A DNA stretch of 64,000 bases from Caulobacter sp. 17J80-11 (GTDB lineage Bacteria > Pseudomonadota > Alphaproteobacteria > Caulobacterales > Caulobacteraceae), in contig NZ_JACSJI010000007.1 of the NCBI RefSeq assembly GCF_014349105.1, positions 1-64,000 of the forward strand, in the 5' to 3' direction. Shown piece after piece: positions 1 through 7,265 of the stretch; position 1 is the first letter of the stretch, and every line of letters begins with the position of its first letter. A model generated the notes under the pieces. That model did not search any database, was not told the DNA's origin, and worked only from the letters and a program-made list of their open reading frames with translations. The position numbers and the translations under genes are program-made.

Positions 1-239
1 CCGTCCCAACGGCCGTCGCCGCGACCGGCGGTCTGGCCGCCGCCGCTCTGGCGGTCGCCGCCGCCGGGCCGGCCGCCGCGGTCGTCGCGGGTCGGCTGGG
101 TGCGTTGGCTGCGGTCGCCGCGAGCCGGGCGCTCGTCGCGCTGCTCGGCGCGCGGGTTTTCCCGGCCCGGCTGGGCGAAGGCCGCCCCGGGGGCGCCCAC
201 GGCCAAGACCGCGAGCCCGGTGAGCATCAGACGCTTCAT
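1..239 (-). CDS. RcnB-like exported protein, N-terminal part (cut by window edge)
   Basis: The reading frame opens with an ATG at 239, preceded by a strong AGGAGG-type ribosome site, and runs off the window edge after about 79 codons. It begins with a Sec signal peptide (MKRLMLTGLAV, then a hydrophobic run ending in AFA), followed by an Arg/Asp/Gly/Gln-rich low-complexity stretch that looks disordered. The same architecture is seen in the neighbour at 370-753, which has a recognisable RcnB-type C-terminal domain, so this is probably a paralogue of the RcnB family (exported proteins linked to nickel/cobalt homeostasis in enterobacteria). The diagnostic C-terminal domain is outside the window, so the family call is inference from the neighbour. 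Confidence 0.6.
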   Translation of the reverse strand, partial: MKRLMLTGLAVLAVGAPGAAFAQPGRENPRAEQRDERPARGDRSQRTQPTRDDRGGRPGGGDRQSGGGQTAGRGDGRWD

Positions 240-369
240 ATCCCGTCCTCCTGAATGGGCGGTCCGTCCTGGACCCGCCCGGCGAAACGGCCCCGCTCCG
301 CCGCCGTATCGCCGTTATTTCGCCCCGCGGCTGAACCGAACCTGAACGAGCGGGGCAGGGCGCGTTCGG

Positions 370-753
370 TTAGCGGCGCCAGATCGCCACAGCGATCAGG
401 CCGTTGTTGACGTTGGCCATCACGAACTGCCCGCCGACGCGGAACCAGGCGTGGTTGCGGTCCACCGGCGGGCGCAGGCCGGCCCGGCGCCAGTTCACCC
501 ACTCGCCGCGGAACCGCGGCGGGAGGCGCTCGCCACGGCGCCACTCGCGGGCGTAGGCGCGCTCGTAGCGACCGTAGTCGCCGCGATCGTAGCGGCCGCC
601 GTAGTCGCGCTCGTCGTAGCGGCCGCCGTCGTAGCGGCCGCCGTCGTAACGGCCGTCGTAGTAACCCCCATCGCCGCGATAGCTGTCGGCCAGGGCCATG
701 CCGGGGGCGGCGATGGCGGTGACGGCCGCGACGGCGAGAAGAAGACGTTTCAT
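370..753 (-). CDS. RcnB family exported protein with GRYD-rich repeats
   Basis: A 127-residue exported protein. The ATG at 753 is preferred over an in-frame GTG at 762 because the GAGGTG ribosome site lies six bases upstream of the ATG and would overlap the GTG. Residues 1-23 are a signal peptide ending in ALA. Residues about 24-65 are a low-complexity series of Gly-Arg-Tyr-Asp units. The C-terminal part (LPPRFR, WVNWRRAGLRPP, AWFRVGGQFVMAN, GLIAVAIW) matches the RcnB/PF11776 pattern of a short hydrophobic beta-rich domain. E. coli RcnB is a periplasmic protein affecting Ni/Co efflux; whether these many alphaproteobacterial members bind metal is not shown by sequence. It lies head-to-tail with the similar partial gene at 1-239. 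Confidence 0.75.
   Translation of the reverse strand: MKRLLLAVAAVTAIAAPGMALADSYRGDGGYYDGRYDGGRYDGGRYDERDYGGRYDRGDYGRYERAYAREWRRGERLPPRFRGEWVNWRRAGLRPPVDRNHAWFRVGGQFVMANVNNGLIAVAIWRR
585..663. repeat. Short in-gene tandem repeat coding for GGRYD units
   Basis: Within the RcnB-like gene a roughly 15-base unit (cgtcgtagcggccgc and close variants) recurs in tandem. It encodes the GGRYD/GGRYDE series on the minus strand. Such arrays change copy number easily, so length polymorphism between strains is likely. Confidence 0.7.
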
Positions 754-927
754 GACGCTCACCTCGGTTACCTTGCGGACCCTTTTCGTCCGCTTCCGAG
801 GACCGTTATCGTCCTCTCAGGCTGAACCGACGCTGAGCCCGCTGTCAGGCTGCGTTCATGAGAGCTGAGCCGTTGCGGCCGGCTTCGACGCTATCCATAT
901 CGCCGTCTGTTGCAGATGGAGGACTGT

Positions 928-1656
928 ATGACCGCGCCGATCGAGCTCTGGTACTGGCCCACGCCCAACGGCTGGAAAATCAGCATCGCGCTGGAGGAAA
1001 TGGGTCTGCCCTACGAGCTGAAGGCCGTGAACATCGGCGCCGGCGAGCAGTTCAAGCCCGAATTCCTGGCCATCTCCCCCAACAACCGCATGCCGGCCAT
1101 CGTCGACCCGGACGGGGCGGGCGACGGCCAGCCGCTGTCGATCTTCGAGTCCGGCGCCATCCTCCAGCACCTGGGCCGCAAGTCCGGCAAGTTCTATCCC
1201 CAGAGCCCGCGCGAGCGCGCCGAGGTGGAGCAGTGGCTGTTCTGGCAGATGGGCGGCCTCGGACCGATGGCGGGCCAGACCCATCACTTCCGCCAGTACG
1301 CCCCGCAGATGATCAAGGACCAGCGCCAGCTGGCCTATGGCGTGAACCGCTACACCAACGAGACCGAGCGGCTGTACGGGGTGCTGAACAAGCGCCTCGC
1401 CGACCGGGACTTCGTGGCGGGCGAATACTCGATCGCCGACATGGCGATCTTCCCGTGGATCCGGCCGTGGAAGAACCAGGGCCAGGACCTGGACGCCTTC
1501 GCGCACCTGAAGGCCTGGTTCGAACGGGTCGGCGAGCGCGACGGCGTCCAGCGCGGCCTGGCCGTCGGCGAGGCGCTGCGCAACAACGCTCTGTCCAACG
1601 CCGGCAAGCAGGGCGACGCGGCCCGCGCGGTGCTGTTCGGGCAAAGGGGACGGTGA
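928..1656 (+). CDS. yfcG: YfcG-type glutathione S-transferase (disulfide-bond oxidoreductase)
   Basis: A 242-residue cytoplasmic thioredoxin-fold protein of the Nu-class glutathione transferases. The start is the ATG at 928, five bases after a GGAGG at 918-922; in-frame upstream TTG (910) and ATG (916) are less well placed. The N-terminal thioredoxin-like domain carries the YfcG signature TPNGWKI, PEFLAISPNN and MPAIVD, and the FESGAILQHL glutathione-contact segment. The all-helical C-terminal domain has QWLFWQMGGLGPMAGQ and YSIADMAIFPW. YfcG uses glutathione to reduce disulfides such as 2-hydroxyethyl disulfide, and the conserved segments suggest the same chemistry. It is a stand-alone gene, followed by a hairpin and facing the minus-strand gene at 1845. 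Confidence 0.88.
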   Translation: MTAPIELWYWPTPNGWKISIALEEMGLPYELKAVNIGAGEQFKPEFLAISPNNRMPAIVDPDGAGDGQPLSIFESGAILQHLGRKSGKFYPQSPRERAEVEQWLFWQMGGLGPMAGQTHHFRQYAPQMIKDQRQLAYGVNRYTNETERLYGVLNKRLADRDFVAGEYSIADMAIFPWIRPWKNQGQDLDAFAHLKAWFERVGERDGVQRGLAVGEALRNNALSNAGKQGDAARAVLFGQRGR

Positions 1657-1663
1657 CTCCATT

Positions 1664-1685
1664 CCCTCTCCCGGTCGGGAGAGGG
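1664..1685. terminator. Hairpin after yfcG-type gene, opening a mosaic repeat region
   Basis: Perfect inverted repeat with arms CCCTCTCCCG and CGGGAGAGGG and a two-base loop, eight bases after the stop codon. There is no T-tract, so it may act as a transcript-end hairpin rather than a classic intrinsic terminator. The remaining bases to 1844 carry CCCCTCATCC and CCTTCTCCC segments that belong to the repeat family also seen near 15169-15335 and 35940-35962. Confidence 0.5.
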
Positions 1686-1844
1686 CGGGGCCCACGCGAA
1701 GCGTGAGAGGGTGTGGGATACGGGAGGGATCAGGACTTGGCGCGCCAAGGCCGCCTCGGTCCGTAACCCCTCATCCTCCCGCGCAGGCCTTCGGGCTTTC
1801 GCCCTCCGGCGCGCGGGCTCCGTCCTTCTCCCTCCGGGAGAAGG

Positions 1845-2321
1845 CTAGCCGCCCAGGCTCTTCAGCGCCGCCTTCGCGATGTCGACGGCCACGCCCTTCA
1901 GGTCGCCGCTACGCAGGGACTTGTCGTCGTCGTCCAGCGACACGCGCAGGATCTTGCCGTTCCTGGCCCGCACCAGCAGGGCGTAGTCGTCCGGCGTCCA
2001 GACCGCCGCGGCGCCGAGGTCGGCCACGGTCTCCTGCGCTTCGTCGCTGAGCTCGCCGACCATCTGCCCCCAGTCGCCGTTCAGCTGGCTGACCCGGATG
2101 AACGGGCCGTCGTCGGAGACGCCGTAGTTGCAGTAGGGGCCGCCGTCGTCGGCCGCGGCTTCGGCCAGGGCCACGGGCTTGCCGATGATCCGGCTCATCT
2201 GCGCCTTGTCGACCAGACGGCAGACATCGCCAGCCGGCGGGGCCGCCGGGGCGAAGCCGGTCAGCAGGGCGGCCGCGGCCGTTACGGCCGCGCCGGCGGC
2301 CAGGGAGCGGATATTCCACAT
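1845..2321 (-). CDS. Small exported protein, paralogue of the gene at 3895-4365
   Basis: A 158-residue protein of unknown function with a signal peptide (about residues 1-29, hydrophobic run then APAAPPAGD). The mature part starts with a DVC...V..A.M.RIIGKPV segment and a later CNYG, giving two conserved cysteines about 30 residues apart that could form a disulfide. The LGAAAVWTPD, LLVRARNG and VSLDDDDKSLRSGDLKGVAVDIAKAAL segments match the protein at 3895-4365 almost position by position. The layout resembles DUF3558-like exported proteins (Cys near the start, I.G.PV, Cys-x-Tyr), but that family link is tentative. ATG at 2321 has AAGGAG nine bases upstream. Confidence 0.75.
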   Translation of the reverse strand: MWNIRSLAAGAAVTAAAALLTGFAPAAPPAGDVCRLVDKAQMSRIIGKPVALAEAAADDGGPYCNYGVSDDGPFIRVSQLNGDWGQMVGELSDEAQETVADLGAAAVWTPDDYALLVRARNGKILRVSLDDDDKSLRSGDLKGVAVDIAKAALKSLGG

Positions 2322-2411
2322 GGGCGCGGGCTCCTTGTCAGAGCCCGCACCTTCGGCCCGCGGCGTTCAGGCGAAAATCGGGAGAAACCCTGAGAAGACG
2401 GCCGCGCCGCC

Positions 2412-3659
2412 TCAGATCGGATCGTCGATCGACTTGGCGAAGGCCGAGAACAGCTTCGGGCCGGTCTCGGTCATGTAGAGGCAGTCTTCCATCCGAATGC
2501 CGAACTCGCCGGGGATGTAGATCCCGGGCTCGTCGGAGAAGCACATCCCGGGGGCGAGCGGGGTCGTGTCGCCGTGCACGAAGAAGGACGGCTCGTGGCC
2601 GTCCATGCCGATGCCGTGGCCGGTGCGGTGCGACAGGCCCGGCAGCTTGTAGCCCGGCCCCCAGCCTTCCTTTTCGTAGAAGGCGCGCACGGCGTCGTCG
2701 ACGGCGCCGCAGGGCGTGCCCAGCTTGGCGGTCGCAAGGGCGATCTCCTGGCCGCGCTTGACCGTGTCCCAGACCTTGCGCTGCTTGGCCGAGGGCGTCC
2801 CGTGCACCCAGGTGCGCGAGATGTCGGACTGGTAGCCGTGCACGTCCGCGCCGCAGTCCATCAGGATCACGCCGCCCTCGCGCACCACCTGCGGCTTCTC
2901 CGAGCCGTGCGGATAGGCCGAGGCGTCGTTCAGCAGCACCAGGGCGAAGTCGGGCCTGGCGCCCAGAGCGGCGGTGGCGGCGTTCATCATCGCGCCGATC
3001 TCGCCGGCGGTCATGCCGGGCTTCACCCGCGGGTGGACGTAGCGCAGCGCCGCCAGGGTCACGTCCGAGGCCGCCTGCATCAGGGCCAGCTCGGCCGGCG
3101 ACTTGATCATCCGGCAGCCGCGCACGATCGGGTCGCCCGACGTGACGGTGACGCCGGGCGCGGCGGCGCGCACGCCCTCGACGATGAAGAAGCGGGTCGT
3201 GGCCTCGACGGCGAGGGTCCCGGAGCCCGCACCGCCGTCGGCCAAGGCCTGCGCGATGCGCTCGAACGGGCTCTCGTGCTCGTTCCAGGGGCGCACCTCG
3301 CCGTCGACGGCCAGGCTCTCGCGCACCGAGGGCTCTTCGAAGGCCGGGGTGACGATCACCACGGCCCCCTTGGCCGGGATCACCGCCGCCGTGGTCCGCT
3401 CCGAGCGGTTCCAGCGCACGCCGGTGAAGTAGGTCATGGACGAGCCCGGCTCGAGCAGCAGGGCCGACACGCCGCGCTCGGCCATCAGCCGCTGGGCCTT
3501 CTCGATGCGGGCGGCGCGCTCGGCCTTGGAGATCGGCTGGACGTTGGTGGTGAGCGACTTCAGCCCGCTCACGTCCGGCTTGGCTTCCGTCGCCGCCAGG
3601 GCCGGCCCCGCCGCCAGCGCCAGACCCGCGAACCCGAACAGACCCCGCCTCGAAACCAT
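2412..3659 (-). CDS. Exported M24 family metallopeptidase (Xaa-Pro aminopeptidase-like)
   Basis: A 415-residue protein with a twin-arginine-like leader (MVSRRGLFGFAGLALAAG, cleavage after ALA). The ATG at 3659 fits the leader; longer in-frame starts would add an unlikely extension. An N-terminal creatinase-type domain (about 45-180) includes SALLLEPGSSMTYFTGVRW. The C-terminal pita-bread domain shows the dinuclear metal ligands in order: DCGADVHGYQSDISRTW (two Asp), HRTGHGIGMDGHE (His), SDEPGIYIPGEFGIRMED (two Glu). It should remove N-terminal residues ahead of proline in the periplasm; substrate is not predictable. It sits between two paralogous small exported proteins. Confidence 0.88.
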   Translation of the reverse strand: MVSRRGLFGFAGLALAAGPALAATEAKPDVSGLKSLTTNVQPISKAERAARIEKAQRLMAERGVSALLLEPGSSMTYFTGVRWNRSERTTAAVIPAKGAVVIVTPAFEEPSVRESLAVDGEVRPWNEHESPFERIAQALADGGAGSGTLAVEATTRFFIVEGVRAAAPGVTVTSGDPIVRGCRMIKSPAELALMQAASDVTLAALRYVHPRVKPGMTAGEIGAMMNAATAALGARPDFALVLLNDASAYPHGSEKPQVVREGGVILMDCGADVHGYQSDISRTWVHGTPSAKQRKVWDTVKRGQEIALATAKLGTPCGAVDDAVRAFYEKEGWGPGYKLPGLSHRTGHGIGMDGHEPSFFVHGDTTPLAPGMCFSDEPGIYIPGEFGIRMEDCLYMTETGPKLFSAFAKSIDDPI

Positions 3660-3737
3660 GACTCGCCCCCAGAAGCTTTGCGGGCGGACTATGCGCGGGC
3701 GGGCAGGGGGCGTCGACTCCACCAGCAAATATCTGAC

Positions 3738-3877
3738 CGTCATCCCGGCCGGAGCGGAGCGAAGCGCAGCGGAGAGCCGGGACCCAGCAAGAACTGCGGG
3801 TGATGCCGCTCGCCTGCAGCTTCGAAGTCGAGTTGCTGGGTCCCGGATCAGCGCTGACGCGCTGTCGGGGATGACGG
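3738..3877. repeat. Dispersed inverted-repeat element, copy 1 of 3
   Basis: The ends are CGTCATCCCGGCC on one side and GGGATGACGG on the other, with internal arms GGGACCCAGCAAG and a matching TTGCTGGGTCCC. The GGAGCGGAGCGAAGCGCAGC segment is shared with copies at 11349-11500 and 20757-20899, while the centre differs. The element is intergenic, non-coding and can fold into one long hairpin. Copy 1 lies between the leader of the M24 gene and the end of the gene at 3895. Confidence 0.85.
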
Positions 3878-3894
3878 GCAGGGAAGGCGAGCTG

Positions 3895-4365
3895 CTACTT
3901 CATCCGCGCCAGCACCGCCCGCGCGACGTCCATCGCCACGCCCTTGGCGTCGCCGCCGCGCAGGGCCCGCGCGTCGTCGTCGATCGACACCAGAACGATC
4001 GCGCCGCCTTGCGAGCGCACCAGCAGGTCCGTCGCGTTCGGGGCCCACAGGGCCGCGGCGCCCAGGCCGTAGACATTGTCCTGCGGGCTGTCGTTCCGCG
4101 CGGCCACCGCGTCGTTCCACGAGCCGTCGGGCCGGGTGAGGGTGACGCGCGGGCCGTCGGGCGTGACCGCGTAGGTGCAGGTGTCGCCGTTCTCGTCCTC
4201 GCCGCTGACCGCGCTGGCCACCGGCCGGCCGATGACACGGCCCATCTCAGCCGCGCTCAGCAGGGCGCAGACGTCGTCGCTGGGCGCGGCGGCCGGCGCG
4301 AAGCCGGTCATGAGGGCCGCGGCGGCCGCCAGGGCGCCGCAGGCCAGGGGTCGGGACGGTCCCAT
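3895..4365 (-). CDS. Small exported protein, paralogue of the gene at 1845-2321
   Basis: A 156-residue exported protein of unknown function. The ATG at 4365 is chosen because AAAGGAGC lies seven bases upstream and the signal peptide begins directly there; the longer frame to 4464 adds a charged stretch with no ribosome site. The mature part repeats the paralogue pattern: DDVC, M.RVIGRPVAS, a CTYAV second cysteine, YGLGAAALWAPN, LLVRSQGGAIVLVSIDDDARALRGGDAKGVAMDVARAVLA. Two copies bracketing an exported peptidase suggest local duplication. DUF3558-like is possible but unproven. Confidence 0.75.
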   Translation of the reverse strand: MGPSRPLACGALAAAAALMTGFAPAAAPSDDVCALLSAAEMGRVIGRPVASAVSGEDENGDTCTYAVTPDGPRVTLTRPDGSWNDAVAARNDSPQDNVYGLGAAALWAPNATDLLVRSQGGAIVLVSIDDDARALRGGDAKGVAMDVARAVLARMK

Positions 4366-4617
4366 AGGCAAAGCTCCTTTCGGGCTCGAGGCGTGGAATT
4401 CCCTTAGAAACGCCGAGAGGCCGCGCGCGGGTTCTGAACGAAGCGTTACCGACGTCTTGCGCAAGTCTTAAGCACGGTTCGAGTATTCATCTTCGCTTTA
4501 CAGAAAATATTTGTGCTGAATTTCGCCGTTAACCCTAGTTTCACGTACCGGCGTTTTTATCGTCTCATCCAATGAGGGAACCGGCGCACAGAAAGCGCGC
4601 CGGCGGAGGACAAGAAG

Positions 4618-4908
4618 ATGATGCACGTCAGCGATTTTCCGGCCAAAGGCCTGCCGCTTCCGCATCCGGCCATGTCGGCCGACGAACTGCTCAAGCTGGG
4701 CATGATGTACTCGACCGGCCAGGGCGGCGCGCCGTTCGACCGGGTCTCGGCCCACATGCTGTTCAACCTGGCCTCGATGATGGGCTCGGTCGAAGCCGTC
4801 GCCTACCGCCGCGAACTGAGCGCCGAGATGGAGCGCGAGGACGTGGCCGAGGCCCAGCGCTGCGCCCGCCGCTGGATCGACCAGGGCGTCACCGCGCTGC
4901 GCGCCTAA
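4618..4908 (+). CDS. Small Sel1-like repeat protein
   Basis: A 96-residue cytoplasmic protein with one or two Sel1/TPR-like helical pairs: ELLKLGMMYSTGQGGAPFDRVSAHMLFNLASMMGS has the LG..Y..G.G.. plus A..W..A pattern typical of SLR repeats. The C-terminal half (AEMEREDVAEAQRCARRWID) is a second helical pair. GGAGGA at 4605-4610 precedes two adjacent ATG codons (4618, 4621); either could be used. The upstream 150 bases are noticeably AT-richer than the surroundings and probably contain the promoter. Role unknown; Sel1 proteins usually act as protein-interaction adaptors. Confidence 0.75.
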   Translation: MMHVSDFPAKGLPLPHPAMSADELLKLGMMYSTGQGGAPFDRVSAHMLFNLASMMGSVEAVAYRRELSAEMEREDVAEAQRCARRWIDQGVTALRA

Positions 4909-4936
4909 TCCTGACGGAAACGGGCCGACTGCAGCG

Positions 4937-5296
4937 TCAGTCGACGCAGCGGCCCATTCCGACCTTGCCGCCGACGACCGGGGTCTTGCACCCGCAGGGA
5001 TCAGAATCGGCCTGGCACTGGCCGGTGACCGGCGTCCCGGGCGCGGCGTCCCCCTGGTAAAGGCAGTCGCCCGCGCACTGCGAACCGTCGGTGCAGCTCT
5101 TGCCGGCGTCCGGGTAGGCGATCACGCACTGCGGCAGTTGCCGCCGGCAGACCGGCTTCACGGTCCCGCCCTTGGCCTGGCACGAGGCCACATCCACGCT
5201 GGAGTCGGCCACAGGCTTCGGCGCCGCCGTTTCGGTGGGCGCGCAGCCGGCCAGCAGGATCAGGCTCAGCGCCGCGGCGGCGAAACGTAGTCCCAT
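4937..5296 (-). CDS. Cysteine-rich lipoprotein
   Basis: A 119-residue predicted lipoprotein. The leader MGLRFAAAALSLILLAGC contains a clear lipobox (LAGC), giving an acylated Cys at residue 18. After a short Pro/Ala/Thr linker the mature part has ten further cysteines in a compact domain (SCQAKGGTVKPVCRRQLPQC, CTDGSQCAGDCLYQGD, CQADSDPCGC, GRCVD), implying several disulfides in the periplasm. It resembles small disulfide-rich secreted domains, but I do not recognise the family with certainty. It converges on the Sel1-like gene and lies just downstream of the lipoprotein peptidase at 5345-6769. Confidence 0.75.
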   Translation of the reverse strand: MGLRFAAAALSLILLAGCAPTETAAPKPVADSSVDVASCQAKGGTVKPVCRRQLPQCVIAYPDAGKSCTDGSQCAGDCLYQGDAAPGTPVTGQCQADSDPCGCKTPVVGGKVGMGRCVD

Positions 5297-5344
5297 CGTA
5301 TTCTCCAGCGGTTCGTCGCTGAACTCCCCGCGCCCGCGCCCGGT

Positions 5345-6769
5345 TCAGTTCGCGCCCAGCTTGATCTTTCCGTCCGCACCCAGGCTATGGGCCACGCCCG
5401 TGCGCGCAAACAGCGTCGCGACGAAGGCCGTCGGATCGGCGACGCCCTCGGTCACGAACCGGCGCGTTTCGGCCGTCAGTTCGGCGTCGCCGGTGGCCTG
5501 GCCGAAGGCCTCCAGCCATTCGTCGGCCGTCACCACCCCGTCCGCGCGGTTGGCGTCGATCAGCCGTCGCCAGAAGGTGTAGGCGTCGGCCTCGGGCTCG
5601 CGCTTGCGCAGGCCGGCCTCCGCCGCCAGCAGCAGCACCGCGCCGCAGCCGTACTGGGCCTGCGGTTCGCCGCGCTCCAGCACCCCGGCCAGCGACTCGT
5701 TCGGCCCGACCAGGCCCAGGCAGTCGTCGACCTCGCCCTGGAGCCGGCGCGTCGGATCGTAGTCGGGGGCCAGCACGCCGAGCGCGCGTACGGCCAGGAT
5801 GTCGGCGCCGCCCTCCATCATCCAGTTGTCGGCGCCGGTCTCGACCCGCAGGGTCTGGGCCAGCCAGAAGTGCGCGGTCTCGTGGCCCAGGAACCAGCGG
5901 GCCAGGTTCTTCACCGGCTTGTCGGGATTGAGGACGCGCTGGCCGCGCAGGTCCATCTGCATCAGGCCGCCGAGCACGCCGCCGTTCAGGCTGACGCCGG
6001 GCTGGGCCGCGCCGCCCCAGGCCGCGAACACCATCGGCCGCCCTGCGGCGGGCGCGCCGAGGCGCTGCGTATGCTGGGCCAGCAGCTTTGGGAGGTAGTC
6101 GTCGAGCTCGTCGCGCAGCCAGCTCGGAATGCCCGGGTCCACGATCCCGGCCAGGGAGCCGGTCTCGATCGCCTTCGCGTCGCCGAAATAGGCGTAGCCG
6201 CCCGAGCCGGCCCCGGTGACCACGCGGCCGTCCAGGACCGCGCCGTTGTAGAGCGCGCGCCGGCCGGGCGCGTCGAAGGTCAGGCGCGAGCGGGTCGGGA
6301 TGATCTCGCTGTCGACGTCGACCGGCAGGCTTTCAGCGGCCGCCGCATTGGCCAGCGGCACGACCTCGAACTGGTTGGTGTAGTGGGCCTGGCCGCCGTC
6401 GGAGAACTGCAGGGTGGGGCGGTAGTCCTTCTCCAGCTCCTCGGTGAACGGCTTGAAGCGGATCCGCACGCCGGTCAGCGGCGCGCCGTCGGCGCTCAGC
6501 ACGTCGTAGCGGCCGATGCGCTTGAGGCTGACGCCGGGGGTCTCGACCGTCCAGGCCTGAGCCCGCCAGGGCGTCTTGTCGGCGGCGGTCACGGCCGACC
6601 GCGCGAAGGCCCAGGCCGGGGCGGACTTTCCGAAGCGGTAGTCGGCGGTCCAGCTCCCGTCCGCGGCCGGCGAGACGGTGACGTCGACGTCGACCGGCTC
6701 AGGCTTCGGCGCGCTGGCGCAGGCTCCCAGCGTGAGCAGCGCGGAAACGAGAACGGACCTGAAGCGCAT
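5345..6769 (-). CDS. M1-like gluzincin metallopeptidase lipoprotein
   Basis: A 474-residue protein with a lipoprotein-type leader (MRFRSVLVSALLTLGAC, acylatable Cys at 17). The N-terminal 200 residues are beta-rich. The catalytic region has HETAH followed exactly 18 residues later by the Glu of WMMEGGAD, i.e. the HExxH-x18-E zinc signature of M1-type gluzincins (aminopeptidase N/leukotriene A4 hydrolase fold). A helical C-terminal region follows. A canonical GAMEN substrate-binding motif was not found, so exopeptidase activity is uncertain. Many such alphaproteobacterial proteins are annotated only as hypothetical. Membrane-anchored periplasmic peptidase is the best reading. Confidence 0.75.
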   Translation of the reverse strand: MRFRSVLVSALLTLGACASAPKPEPVDVDVTVSPAADGSWTADYRFGKSAPAWAFARSAVTAADKTPWRAQAWTVETPGVSLKRIGRYDVLSADGAPLTGVRIRFKPFTEELEKDYRPTLQFSDGGQAHYTNQFEVVPLANAAAAESLPVDVDSEIIPTRSRLTFDAPGRRALYNGAVLDGRVVTGAGSGGYAYFGDAKAIETGSLAGIVDPGIPSWLRDELDDYLPKLLAQHTQRLGAPAAGRPMVFAAWGGAAQPGVSLNGGVLGGLMQMDLRGQRVLNPDKPVKNLARWFLGHETAHFWLAQTLRVETGADNWMMEGGADILAVRALGVLAPDYDPTRRLQGEVDDCLGLVGPNESLAGVLERGEPQAQYGCGAVLLLAAEAGLRKREPEADAYTFWRRLIDANRADGVVTADEWLEAFGQATGDAELTAETRRFVTEGVADPTAFVATLFARTGVAHSLGADGKIKLGAN

Positions 6770-6932
6770 GGCGGACCCCCGGCCGGCGCGGGCCGGCTAG
6801 GTCCCGTATGCGGCGGGCGAAGCTGCGCCGCAACTTACGGTAACGTCATTATGCGAGCGAGGAGGGCTCGTTCACGTGTCCTGAACTAGGTCTGGCGGAC
6901 TGTGGGCCTAACCACCCATTTCCCGTACGGTC

Positions 6933-7262
6933 ATGCTTATCCCCTGGCGCAGCGTATCGACCCTGCTCTTTGCCGCGTTCGTCGTCTTCGCTGTCCCTTG
7001 GGCCGGTGGGCTAGGAACCCTTGCAGCAATCATTCCGGCGATGCTTGTGGCTAAGCCGGCGGCCGCCGTCTTTGGGGACTGGGCAGTTATCCCGGCCCTT
7101 TGCTTGTTCTGGATCACGCCGCCTGTGCTGCCGCTCTGGGCGGCCCATCGGATTTCCTCACCTGACCGGATCTACCTTGTCGAGGTGGCCGTGCTCTGGC
7201 TAGGCGCTTGGGGGTTGCTCGGGCTCTTGGTGATTGAGCACCGACCGGATTGGCTCGGCTGA
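6933..7262 (+). CDS. Small integral membrane protein
   Basis: A 109-residue hydrophobic protein with about three predicted transmembrane segments (residues about 7-42, 50-70 and 85-103). There is no recognisable family and no good ribosome site in front of the ATG at 6933, but the amino-acid pattern is that of a genuine membrane protein. Third-position GC is lower than in neighbouring genes (codons such as ctt, gta, ttt, cct), which may mean a recently acquired or weakly expressed gene. It converges on rsuA. Confidence 0.5.
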   Translation: MLIPWRSVSTLLFAAFVVFAVPWAGGLGTLAAIIPAMLVAKPAAAVFGDWAVIPALCLFWITPPVLPLWAAHRISSPDRIYLVEVAVLWLGAWGLLGLLVIEHRPDWLG

Positions 7263-7265
7263 GCT

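Noticed and set aside
585-663. Possible CRISPR-like array
   Set aside because: The unit is about 15 bases, contiguous without spacers, in frame and inside a coding gene.
6868-6884. GTTC-N9-GAAC as a possible LexA site
   Set aside because: The alphaproteobacterial LexA box is a direct repeat (GTTC-N7-GTTC); this is an inverted repeat with the wrong spacing.
5387-6889. 500-residue open frame on the plus strand opposite the M1-like peptidase
   Set aside because: Shadow of the real gene: composition is Arg/Gly/His/Gln-rich with no motif, as expected for the antisense of GC-rich coding DNA.
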